From Azonexus sp. (lineage in GTDB: Bacteria; Pseudomonadota; Gammaproteobacteria; Burkholderiales; Rhodocyclaceae), in contig JAUYEI010000108.1 in NCBI GenBank assembly GCA_030691385.1, positions 1-57,534 of the forward strand: a DNA stretch of 57,534 bases, given 5' to 3'. How positions within the stretch are numbered: position 1 is the first letter of the stretch; each line of letters opens with the position of its first letter. Under the pieces are notes generated by a model. The model had not been told where the DNA came from. It saw only the letters and a program-made list of their open reading frames with translations, and ran no database searches. Of this stretch, positions 16,015 to 24,027 are shown piece by piece. The position numbers and the translations under genes were made by a program.

Positions 16015-16818
16015 TCAGCGAATTGGCGCCTTGGGCGCTTCGTTGATTTCCGTGGGCTCTTCCGGACGGTTAGAGTCAATCATGATACTGACGCGGCGGT
16101 TCCTGGCACGCCCCTCTGGCGTTGTGTTTGTCTCTACCGGCCTGGTTTCACCGTACCCGATTGCCGTTAATCGCTCCGCGCCGACCCCCCCATCATTGAA
16201 AAGCCGGAGTACCGTTGTCGCACGCATGGCGGACAGTTCCCAGTTGGACGGAAACTGTGGCGTAGCAATCGGCACGTTGTCGGTATGCCCCTCGATTGTG
16301 ATCGGAAAATCCGTGCTCGCAAGCACCTGCGCTATGACGCCCATGGCACTTATTGAGGCGGGTTGAAGACGTGCCTGTCCCGCAGAAAAAAGTACGCTAT
16401 CGTTAATTTCGATGGTCACCCCGCGACTGGTCTCGAGCAACCGGACTTTCCCCGCTGCAACAAGTGGCTGTAGCGCATCCATGATATTGCCAGCGACATT
16501 CTTCATTTTCTGTCGTTGCTCGGCTTTTTTGGCCTCGTGCTTTGCGGTCTCGGGCGCCTTGTCAACTTTGATTACCGGCCGCGGCGGCATAGGGAGCGCG
16601 CCTGGCATGACAGCAATCGTCTGCCCGCCAGGCTCTCCGGTTTTATTTTTGAATGCATTGGTCAGCGAATTTGACAGGACCTTATATTTGCCTTCATTCA
16701 CTGACGAAACAGCGTACATGACCACAAAAAATGCAAACAACAGGGTAATGAAATCGGCGTAGGAAACTAGCCAGCGTTCGTGGTTCTCATGCTCCTCCTC
16801 GCGGCGCTTGCGGGCCAT
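16015..16818 (-). CDS. motD: Flagellar motor stator protein MotD (MotB family)
   Basis: The 267-residue product has the MotB plug-type N-terminus with one membrane helix, ERWLVSYADFITLLFAFFVVMYAV. Asp22 is the proton-binding residue. The C-terminal OmpA-like peptidoglycan-binding domain contains ITIEGHTDNVPI and NWELSAMRATTVLRLF. The NHERWLVSYADF form and position behind fliA-motC match MotD of Pseudomonas-type second stators rather than the canonical MotB (here at 41550). It is adjacent to motC: the motC stop ends where motD begins. Confidence 0.93.
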   Translation of the reverse strand: MARKRREEEHENHERWLVSYADFITLLFAFFVVMYAVSSVNEGKYKVLSNSLTNAFKNKTGEPGGQTIAVMPGALPMPPRPVIKVDKAPETAKHEAKKAEQRQKMKNVAGNIMDALQPLVAAGKVRLLETSRGVTIEINDSVLFSAGQARLQPASISAMGVIAQVLASTDFPITIEGHTDNVPIATPQFPSNWELSAMRATTVLRLFNDGGVGAERLTAIGYGETRPVETNTTPEGRARNRRVSIMIDSNRPEEPTEINEAPKAPIR

Positions 16819-17558
16819 CAGTGAAGATAGCCTTTCAGGCGCCCCTCGATGATTCGTGGATTGTCACCGACAGCGATTCCAACAAGACCATCAACAAGCA
16901 TTTCCCGCGATGAAACCATGCGCATCACATAATATTTCAGCTTGGCGGCAATCGGCAGATATACAAGGTTGGCCAGGCCAACGCCATAGATCGTCGCAAC
17001 AAACGCGACCGCTATGCCACCTCCAAGCTTTGTGGGATCGGAAAGGTTTTCCATGACATGAATCAGCCCCATTACAGCCCCCAGGATGCCAATCGTCGGG
17101 GAATAGCCTCCGGCTGCCTCCCATATTTTCGCTGACTGACGCCACTCATCTTCGAAGGTGCCTATTTCAACCTCCAGCAATTCCCGGATTCGCTCTGGAT
17201 CTGCACCATCAACCAAGAGCTGCAAGCCCTTTCGCGCGAACTCATCCTTTATACCCGGGATATAGTTTTCAAGGGCCAACAACCCCTCGCGGCGTGACAT
17301 CTGGCTCCAGTTCAGAATCTGTTCTATCTGACGTTTCTGCTCTATGACAGGTGGAATCCAGACCCATTTTGCCATCTTCATTCCACGCTTGAAGATATGG
17401 ATTGGACTTTGCAGCAACACTGCCCCCAACGTACCGCCAAGCACTATCAACAGCGCCGTAGGCTGAACTAGAGAGCCAATACTTCCGCCCTCAAGGTACT
17501 GACCACCGATGATCGCCACGATACTTATTGCAAGACCGGCGAGGCTGATCTTATCCAC
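16818..17558 (-). CDS. motC: Flagellar motor stator protein MotC (MotA family)
   Basis: I choose GTG at 17558, which gives 246 residues starting VDKISLAGLAISIVAIIGGQYLEGG. AAGGAG lies about 8 nt upstream, and the N-terminus then aligns with MotC/PomA-like proteins. The open frame extends farther upstream but runs into fliA. Features are four membrane segments, the GGTLGAVLLQSP region, and the C-terminal membrane pair with GYSPTIGILGAVMGLIHVM. MotC with MotD forms a second ion-conducting stator. The start overlaps the fliA stop by 8 nt, so synthesis is probably coupled to the late sigma factor. Confidence 0.92.
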   Translation of the reverse strand: MDKISLAGLAISIVAIIGGQYLEGGSIGSLVQPTALLIVLGGTLGAVLLQSPIHIFKRGMKMAKWVWIPPVIEQKRQIEQILNWSQMSRREGLLALENYIPGIKDEFARKGLQLLVDGADPERIRELLEVEIGTFEDEWRQSAKIWEAAGGYSPTIGILGAVMGLIHVMENLSDPTKLGGGIAVAFVATIYGVGLANLVYLPIAAKLKYYVMRMVSSREMLVDGLVGIAVGDNPRIIEGRLKGYLH

Positions 17559-18303
17559 CAGCCTTCTCCTTGCGACGTTTCGTGGCAGCAGGAACCTCAC
17601 TGACAATACGGCTGCGTAGTCGTGCAATGGCCTGAGTATGTAGCTGGCAAACGCGCGACTCGGTGACACCCATAACTTCGCCGATTTCCCTCAAATTCAG
17701 ATCCTGCTCGTAGTACAGCGCCATCATCATTTTTTCGCGCTCCGGCAGCAAACCAATCGCCAGCACTAATTGCTCCTTTATACCCCGATCCTCTAGGATA
17801 CTCACCGGATCAGCATCGTTGTCTGTAAAGTGCCGCTCTAGAAAATCTTCATCACCCGAACCTGAAAAATCTTCGTAATAGACAATCTGATGCCCACGCG
17901 CCTCTTGCAATGTCCGTTGGTAGTCGGTCAAGGACATCCCCAGGGCGTCAGCTAGTTCCTTTTCAGATGGTGCACGGCCGCGTTCGTGCTCAAGCTGGTT
18001 GATTGTCGTCTCGATGCGCCGCAACTCCCGACGCAAATTACGCGGCAACCAATCGTTTTCCCGTAGTCCATCCAGCATGGCACCACGAACTCGTTGTGTT
18101 GCATAGGTTTCAAACTGAGCCCCAAAACCTTCCTGATACCGATCTATAGCGTCCAGCAAGCCAAGCATCCCGTTCTGGACGAGATCATCGAACTGTACAC
18201 TGGGCGGCAGGCGTGCCATCAGATGATAGGCGATACGCTTCACCAACGGCATGAAGCGCTGAACCAACTGGTCCCTGTCAAGCTGCCCGGCAGCGGTATA
18301 CAT
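17551..18303 (-). CDS. fliA: Flagellar sigma factor FliA (sigma-28)
   Basis: The 250-residue product lacks region 1. It has region 2 (RFMPLVKRIAYHLMARLPPSVQFDDLVQNGMLGLLDAIDRY...FETYATQRVRGAMLDGLRENDW), region 3 (ERGRAPSEKELADALGMS) and region 4 (LREIGEVMGVTESRVCQLHTQAIARLRSRI). It directs late flagellar and chemotaxis genes; matching promoters are visible at 7271, 15197 and 29301. I use ATG 18303, where TGATG overlaps the flhG stop by one base. A longer in-frame start lies inside flhG and is unlikely. Confidence 0.96.
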   Translation of the reverse strand: MYTAAGQLDRDQLVQRFMPLVKRIAYHLMARLPPSVQFDDLVQNGMLGLLDAIDRYQEGFGAQFETYATQRVRGAMLDGLRENDWLPRNLRRELRRIETTINQLEHERGRAPSEKELADALGMSLTDYQRTLQEARGHQIVYYEDFSGSGDEDFLERHFTDNDADPVSILEDRGIKEQLVLAIGLLPEREKMMMALYYEQDLNLREIGEVMGVTESRVCQLHTQAIARLRSRIVSEVPAATKRRKEKAGG

Positions 18304-19193
18304 CAGGCTCGAAGTACGCGGGGGGTTATGCGTTGGCTTAAGTGTAACAGTTGCTGCATGAACTGACCGACACCGCCGGCCTCGCACTCACTGCGCTGCC
18401 AGTACAGCATATCCGAAGCGATATCCCGGAACGCCGCCGCCGCCAACGAGTTGGGCGCCTGAACCAGGACAGGCCGACATAGCTGTGCCGACTGCCGCAA
18501 TGCCTCATCGAGAGGAATTGCACCAGCGTAATCGAGGCGTGCAACGCCGCGTTGTGCTGCAACCTGAGCAATATTCTCGAAAATTGAGCGCGCATCGGAC
18601 TGACTACGAACCTTGTTCACCAGAATGCGGAAATGTTTTCGCGAAAAAGCATGGCTCACTTTTTTGATCAGCGAATATGCCTCTGTTATCGAGGCACTGC
18701 TCCCGGAAAGCACCACTACCGCCTCCTGAGAAACCAGCCCAAATGGCGAAAAACCATTTGGGTGAGCCATGCTGGCATCGACCAGTATTACATCAATTGG
18801 CCTTTCCAGACCGGACATGGCATCGAGCAAAGTCTGCTGCTGCGGCAACGACAGTCGCCCCAGTTTTCTCGCTGCCCGCGCCGCCGGCAGAACACGCAGC
18901 CCCAACATCGGCTGAAGCAAGACTTGAGAAAGTGGCATTTCACGCTGAACCACATTGAGAAGATCGAATTTGGCAGTCATGCCAAAAGTGGACGCAATAT
19001 CGTCACCAGGCCCATGCTCATCTATGATCAGAACTTCTTTTCCTAGCCGCGCAAGTGCCACCCCGATATTGGCCACGGCCACACTGCGGCCAACGCCGTC
19101 ACATCCCGCGACAAAAGTGATGACCTGCAGTTGCTGACCTCCTCCCAACAGGCGGCGCAATCCTGCGGCCTGATCGACGCGAAAGTCAGCCAC
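18303..19193 (-). CDS. flhG: Flagellar number regulator FlhG/FleN, MinD-type ATPase with altered P-loop
   Basis: The 296-residue MinD/ParA-family protein pairs with FlhF to set flagellar number and, in species with FleQ, restrains it. The start is GTG 19193, preceded by GGAGG with 5 nt spacing and overlapping the flhF stop. The N-terminus VADFRVDQAAGLRRLL contains the DQAxGLR activation helix that stimulates FlhF GTPase. The P-loop is unusual: GCDGVGRS (residues about 30-37) in place of KGGVGKT. Both the signature Lys and the P-loop Lys are replaced. The switch regions EHGPGDD and VILVDAS also look relaxed. Confidence 0.92.
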   Translation of the reverse strand: MADFRVDQAAGLRRLLGGGQQLQVITFVAGCDGVGRSVAVANIGVALARLGKEVLIIDEHGPGDDIASTFGMTAKFDLLNVVQREMPLSQVLLQPMLGLRVLPAARAARKLGRLSLPQQQTLLDAMSGLERPIDVILVDASMAHPNGFSPFGLVSQEAVVVLSGSSASITEAYSLIKKVSHAFSRKHFRILVNKVRSQSDARSIFENIAQVAAQRGVARLDYAGAIPLDEALRQSAQLCRPVLVQAPNSLAAAAFRDIASDMLYWQRSECEAGGVGQFMQQLLHLSQRITPRVLRA

Positions 19194-20634
19194 GGCTGCC
19201 TCCAACTGCAACCATTCCCGCACTAGCCATCATCAATCCAGGTTCAAGGCCGTCAAATTTGTGAGGAGAGCTTTCCGGGACATCCTTGAACGCACGATGC
19301 AAGAGATAGCTACGATTCGGCAGATGCAAATCTTCCGGCACGCGCTGTCCATTGGAAACGTACTGAAGCTTCAATCCATGACGCATGATGACATCCAGGA
19401 CTGTAGCCAGACTGGCCGCCTCGTCAATCTTTGTCAGAATGCATCCAGCTAATGTGTCGCCCGCGTAGGCGCGAACGACATCATCCAGAGTGTCTCCTCG
19501 CGAAGTTGAGTTCAGCAACAGCAGACGTTGTACATCACAACCAGAAAGCATGTCCGTCAACTCAGGAACCAGCTTATCTCTCTGGCTCATGCCCATCGTA
19601 TCGATCAGCACCATATGCTTGTGCTGCAGCTCTATCAAGGTCTGCCGCAGTTCGCTGGCATCCTTCACCAAGTGAACAGAGACGCCAAGGATACGACCGT
19701 AGATACGCAGTTGCTCATGAGCACCAATTCGATACCCATCTGTAGTGACCAACGCCACCTTGCTCGGGCCATGGCGCAATACACAACGTGCAGCAAGCTT
19801 CGCCGTCGTCGTCGTTTTTCCTACCCCGGTCGGTCCGACCAAAGCGTAGACGCCACCGCGGTCAACGATATCGTTTTCATTGCCGATCGTCAGAAGCGAA
19901 CGATCAGCCGCCCCCTTGACCCAGGCCATTGCCTCCAAACCATTCATTTCACGTGGCAGATCAGAAAGTAGCTCGCGGGAAAACAGGGGGGAAAATCCGG
20001 CATCGAGCATCTGCCGCAAAATATCTGTCTTTACCGGCTCGGAACGAGCAGACTCCCCCCAGGCGAAGCCAGCCAGATGCTGTTCGACAATTTTGCGCAA
20101 TGAACGGATTTCGTCCATCACCTCCATTGGCACCACCTCTGCCTCCGGGCGGCGCGGAGCACTCGCCGGAACCGCGGCAGAGGCTGGCTGCGTAGAAATA
20201 GGAGCGACTCTCGAGGGAACGGCGGCCGACGGACCAGGACGGCCATTTTCCATCTGCCGCAAAGCCCCGGTTCTCGGAATGCCCGCATTGACCGCCATTG
20301 ATGCTTGCTTTGACAAGTGCGCCTGATGTTGCGCCGATGACGGCTGAGGAACCACGGTAGGCTGTGGCGGCTGCGAGACCCTTGCTCGCGCCGAACTCAG
20401 AACGACACGATAGTCGTCATCCGGATGGCTTTCCGGCAACTTTCTCTCCGGTAGAGTTTTCTCTTGAACCTGCGTGGGAACAATCATCGCCATATCGCGC
20501 GCAGCCACAGCCATGATCTCGACACCGCCCGGCACGCCGCGATTCGAAAGAATGATCGCGTCGTTACCAAGAGTTTCCTTTACTTTGCGCAAGGCATCCC
20601 TTGCATTGGCCGCGATGAATTTTCTGACGTTCAT
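19186..20634 (-). CDS. flhF: Flagellar SRP-family GTPase FlhF
   Basis: The 482-residue product has three parts. The N-terminal basic B domain is MNVRKFIAANARDALRKVKETLGNDAIILSNR. A Pro/Ala/Ser-rich linker follows (about 70-170). The NG domain has GPTGVGKTTTTAKLA (G1), DTMGMSQRD (G3) and LTKIDEAASL (G4). FlhF recruits the first flagellar parts to the pole and is regulated by FlhG. The start codon overlaps the flhA stop (ATGA). Confidence 0.97.
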   Translation of the reverse strand: MNVRKFIAANARDALRKVKETLGNDAIILSNRGVPGGVEIMAVAARDMAMIVPTQVQEKTLPERKLPESHPDDDYRVVLSSARARVSQPPQPTVVPQPSSAQHQAHLSKQASMAVNAGIPRTGALRQMENGRPGPSAAVPSRVAPISTQPASAAVPASAPRRPEAEVVPMEVMDEIRSLRKIVEQHLAGFAWGESARSEPVKTDILRQMLDAGFSPLFSRELLSDLPREMNGLEAMAWVKGAADRSLLTIGNENDIVDRGGVYALVGPTGVGKTTTTAKLAARCVLRHGPSKVALVTTDGYRIGAHEQLRIYGRILGVSVHLVKDASELRQTLIELQHKHMVLIDTMGMSQRDKLVPELTDMLSGCDVQRLLLLNSTSRGDTLDDVVRAYAGDTLAGCILTKIDEAASLATVLDVIMRHGLKLQYVSNGQRVPEDLHLPNRSYLLHRAFKDVPESSPHKFDGLEPGLMMASAGMVAVGGSRG

Positions 20635-22715
20635 GTTCTGCCTCCGATGATCGAGGTCACCTTAATAATTCGGGTTTCAGGCACTTCGTTATGGGACAGC
20701 ACCTTCAACTGAGGAACGGTACGCCGCAAAAATCTGGACAACAGTAAGCGGAGACCACCCGGCACCAGCAATACCGCCGGCAACCCCAGCCCTTCCTGGC
20801 GCCCCGCAGCCAAGGAGGTCTCACGCAAAAGAGTGTCGGCAAGCCCCGGCTCAAAGCTGGTATTTTCTGAACCGCCGGCCACTGCCTGTGACAAAAGGCG
20901 CTCCAAGGTCGGATCGAGCGACATGACCTGCATTTCGCCATTCCCCGGAAAAAGTTGCTGAGCTATGGCTCTGCCAAGGGCGATGCGTACCTGACTCGAC
21001 AGGTCATCTGCATTTTGAGTGCGTGTTGCGTGATCAGCGACGGTTTCGATAATGGTCCGCATGTCGCGGATATGAACCCCCTCTTCGAGCATCGACTGCA
21101 AGACTTTTTGCAAGGTGCCAAGTGGCAGAACCTTGGGGACAAGATCCTCGACCAGCTTTGGAATTTCCTTGGCGAGATGATCCAGCAATTGCTGAACCTC
21201 CTGACGGCCAAGTAGCTCGCCTGCGTGCGTCAGGATCAAGTGGTTAAGGTGAGTAGCAACCACTGTCGAAGCATCCACAACGGTATAGCCATAGGCTTGG
21301 GCCTGCTCTCGCTGAGCGAGATCGATCCAGACTGCAGGCAAGCCAAACGCCGGATCTTTGGTCACCGCACCACTCAGAGTCCCTGCCACACGGCCCGGAT
21401 TAATCGCCATAAGCTGCCCCGCATAGGCTTCGCCTTGCCCAACCTCAACGCCTTTCAGAAGAATCCGGTAGGCGTTGGGCTTCAATTCAAGATTATCGCG
21501 GATATGAACAGGAGAAACGAGGAAACCGACTTCCTGTGCAAACTTCTTGCGAATACCACGAATACGACGCAGCAACTCACCATCCTGAGACTTATCAACC
21601 AAGGGTATTAGGCGATAACCAACCTCCAGCCCGAGGACGTCCAGCGGAGCGACATCACCCCATGTCGCCTCCATCGCCTCCTGAACTGGTGCCGGCGCAA
21701 CCCTGACCGGCGCTTCGACAATCCTCTTTTCTTTCTCCATCATCCGCCAGGAGATCCAGCCCATCCCGGAAGCCAGCATCAGGAAGACCAGATTTGGCAT
21801 TCCCGGAATCAGCCCAAGGAGTCCAATGATTCCAGCAGTGATACCAATTACCTTGGCGTTTTGGAACATCTGGCCCATAACCTGCTGGCCGATGTCACGA
21901 TCGTCCGACACCCGTGTAACAACCATGCCGGCCGCAATAGAGATGATCAGCCCCGGAATCTGCGCCACAAGGCCATCACCGATTGTCAGCAGCGTATAGT
22001 TCTTTGCAGCCTGCGCCAGTTCCATGTTGTGCTGAAGGACGCCAACAATGAGCCCACCCACGAGATTTAGCAGCATGATGATGATGCCAGCCACAGCGTC
22101 GCCGCGAACAAATTTTGACGCACCATCCATAGAACCGAAAAACTCAGCTTCACGGGATATCTCGGAACGGCGCCTACGGGCATCCTCCTCTCCAATCAGC
22201 CCGGCGTTTAGATCAGCATCGATGGCCATCTGTTTGCCGGGCATCGCATCAAGCGTGAAGCGTGCCGACACCTCGGCAACCCGTCCGGCACCCTTGGTGA
22301 TCACAACAAAATTGATGATCACGAGAATTATAAAAACGAGGATACCAACGGCAAAATTTCCGCCCACCATGAAATGTCCGAATGCCTCGATCACTTTCCC
22401 GGCAGCGTCAGGGCCAGTATGCCCCTCCAACATAACCACTCGGGTCGAAGCCACGTTCAACGACAAGCGAAGCAAGGTCGTGACCAGCAGCACCGTCGGA
22501 AAGACAGAGAATTCCAGCGTTTTTTGCGTGTTGACCGCAACAAGCAAGACCAGCACAGATATTGCAATGTTGAAGGTAAAGAACACATCCAGCGCAAAAG
22601 CAGGAAGTGGCAATACCATCATCGCCAAAATCATCATGATCAAGACCGGCGCAGCCAATTGGGAGACGTTCATTCGCGCCATGAAATTTTGCATGCCAAC
22701 TGATGAGGAGGCCAT
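20631..22715 (-). CDS. flhA: Flagellar export protein FlhA
   Basis: The 694-residue product has the FIPEP/FHIPEP family layout. An eight-helix membrane half includes PLPAFALDVFFTFNIAISVLVLLV, and the FHIPEP loop ARFTLDAMPGKQMAIDADLNAGLI is clear. A cytoplasmic domain follows (about 350-694). It forms the nonameric ring that docks chaperone-substrate complexes and conducts protons. The start directly abuts the flhB stop (TAA then ATG) with GGAGG upstream. Confidence 0.98.
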   Translation of the reverse strand: MASSSVGMQNFMARMNVSQLAAPVLIMMILAMMVLPLPAFALDVFFTFNIAISVLVLLVAVNTQKTLEFSVFPTVLLVTTLLRLSLNVASTRVVMLEGHTGPDAAGKVIEAFGHFMVGGNFAVGILVFIILVIINFVVITKGAGRVAEVSARFTLDAMPGKQMAIDADLNAGLIGEEDARRRRSEISREAEFFGSMDGASKFVRGDAVAGIIIMLLNLVGGLIVGVLQHNMELAQAAKNYTLLTIGDGLVAQIPGLIISIAAGMVVTRVSDDRDIGQQVMGQMFQNAKVIGITAGIIGLLGLIPGMPNLVFLMLASGMGWISWRMMEKEKRIVEAPVRVAPAPVQEAMEATWGDVAPLDVLGLEVGYRLIPLVDKSQDGELLRRIRGIRKKFAQEVGFLVSPVHIRDNLELKPNAYRILLKGVEVGQGEAYAGQLMAINPGRVAGTLSGAVTKDPAFGLPAVWIDLAQREQAQAYGYTVVDASTVVATHLNHLILTHAGELLGRQEVQQLLDHLAKEIPKLVEDLVPKVLPLGTLQKVLQSMLEEGVHIRDMRTIIETVADHATRTQNADDLSSQVRIALGRAIAQQLFPGNGEMQVMSLDPTLERLLSQAVAGGSENTSFEPGLADTLLRETSLAAGRQEGLGLPAVLLVPGGLRLLLSRFLRRTVPQLKVLSHNEVPETRIIKVTSIIGGRT

Positions 22716-23855
22716 TTACGCCGCCTCCGGCACTAGTTCAGCTGGCACGGGAAGGTCACGGGGAGGTACCGGAAAGGTACCTCCCACCTGACGCCAGGTA
22801 GCGAGCTGGTAGATATATGCAAGAACCTCAGCGACTGCACTGTACAGGGCAGAGGGGATTTCCGAGTCGAGCTCTGCATGCTTGTAGAGCGCCCTGGCCA
22901 GTGGCGGCGCCTCCATGATCGGCACCGCATTCTCGTTGGCTACTTCTCGTATTCTCAGAGCAACCATTCCCGCCCCCTTCGCCACCACCTTCGGTGCGGC
23001 CATGCCTGTTTGATAGGCCAGCGCCACGGCGAAATGTGTCGGATTCGTCACTACAACATTTGCCGTGGGAACCGCGGCCATCATGCGCTTCCGCGCAGCC
23101 TGCATCTGCAGACTGCGAATGCGACCTTTGACGTGCGGATCGCCCATCATTTCCTTCATTTCCTGCTTAACCTCTTCCTTGGTCATTTTCAACTTATCGA
23201 AGTATTGCCATAGTTGAAAAGGAACATCTGCAGCGACGACCAGCACCAGCGTTGCGGCCATGATCAAAAAGGAAAAGGAAACCAGATTTCCGGCATGCAC
23301 AAGCCCTGCATCCAGCGGCTCGCCCAGCAATCCGAATATTTCGTCACGCTCGGCCCAAACCAGAGCAACGGCAACCCCACCAAGCAAACCTGCCTTCAGA
23401 ACAGCCTTGCCCAACTCCATCAGGCTATTCCAGGAAAACATCCGACCAAAACCGCTGAGTGGATTGAGTCGATTGAAATCAGGCGCCAGCGCCTGCGGCG
23501 AAAACACCCACGCATTCAGGAAAAATGGTGGCAGGAGCGCAGCCAGCAAAAGGAGGCCAAGCAAGGGAGAAAATGCAAATAATGCATCACCGGAAATTTC
23601 GGCCAAGCGGGGCAGCATCAAGGCCGGCTCACGCATAAGCTCGGATTCGACGGTGAAGCCTTTTTTGACAATAGCCATGGAGCGCTGCATGAACCAGCCG
23701 CCCATCATCCAGAAAGCAGCACCCGCAACGATCAAAACAAGAAAAGTACCAAGCTCACGGGAATCCGGGACCTGCCCCTTCTCCCGGGCCTGTTCGATTC
23801 GCCTACTAGTAGGCTCTTCAGTTTTCTCGAGGTCGCTATCTTCGGCCATAGCCAT
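22716..23855 (-). CDS. flhB: Flagellar export switch protein FlhB
   Basis: The 379-residue product has the FlhB N-terminus EDSDLEKTEEPTSRRIEQAREKGQVPDSREL and four membrane segments. The cytoplasmic domain contains the autocleavage motif NPTH (NVVVTNPTHFAVALAYQ). FlhB switches export from rod/hook to filament substrates. MetAlaMet offers two starts (23855 or 23849). It heads the flhB-flhA-flhF-flhG-fliA-motC-motD run. The upstream gap has TATAAT-like boxes but no convincing -35. Confidence 0.97.
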   Translation of the reverse strand: MAMAEDSDLEKTEEPTSRRIEQAREKGQVPDSRELGTFLVLIVAGAAFWMMGGWFMQRSMAIVKKGFTVESELMREPALMLPRLAEISGDALFAFSPLLGLLLLAALLPPFFLNAWVFSPQALAPDFNRLNPLSGFGRMFSWNSLMELGKAVLKAGLLGGVAVALVWAERDEIFGLLGEPLDAGLVHAGNLVSFSFLIMAATLVLVVAADVPFQLWQYFDKLKMTKEEVKQEMKEMMGDPHVKGRIRSLQMQAARKRMMAAVPTANVVVTNPTHFAVALAYQTGMAAPKVVAKGAGMVALRIREVANENAVPIMEAPPLARALYKHAELDSEIPSALYSAVAEVLAYIYQLATWRQVGGTFPVPPRDLPVPAELVPEAA

Positions 23856-23971
23856 CTTTGGTTTATGTTATGGCTATTATAGGAAAAAACGAGAAAAATT
23901 ATATAGGTACGTGTGTTTATTTACTTTGTTTCTCAGATGCCATCTGCAAGCCCATGACAACAGAGTAAACC

Positions 23972-24001
23972 TCCAAAAGAAAAAAGGGAGCGTAGCTCCC
24001 T
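23972..24001 (-). terminator. Rho-independent terminator after cheA-1
   Basis: The inverted repeat AGGGAGC/GCTCCCT with a 3-nt loop (23985-24001) is followed, on the minus strand, by TTTTTTCTTTT. It closes the cheV-cheY-cheZ-cheA operon before flhB. Confidence 0.88.
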
Positions 24002-24027
24002 CTCAACTCGTTGACTGAAAACAGGAA

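Noticed and set aside
23930-23960. Sigma-54-like GG/GC pair upstream of flhB (GGGCTTGCAGATGGCA on the minus strand)
   Set aside because: Four mismatches to the consensus and about 95 nt from the start codon; spacing alone is weak evidence.
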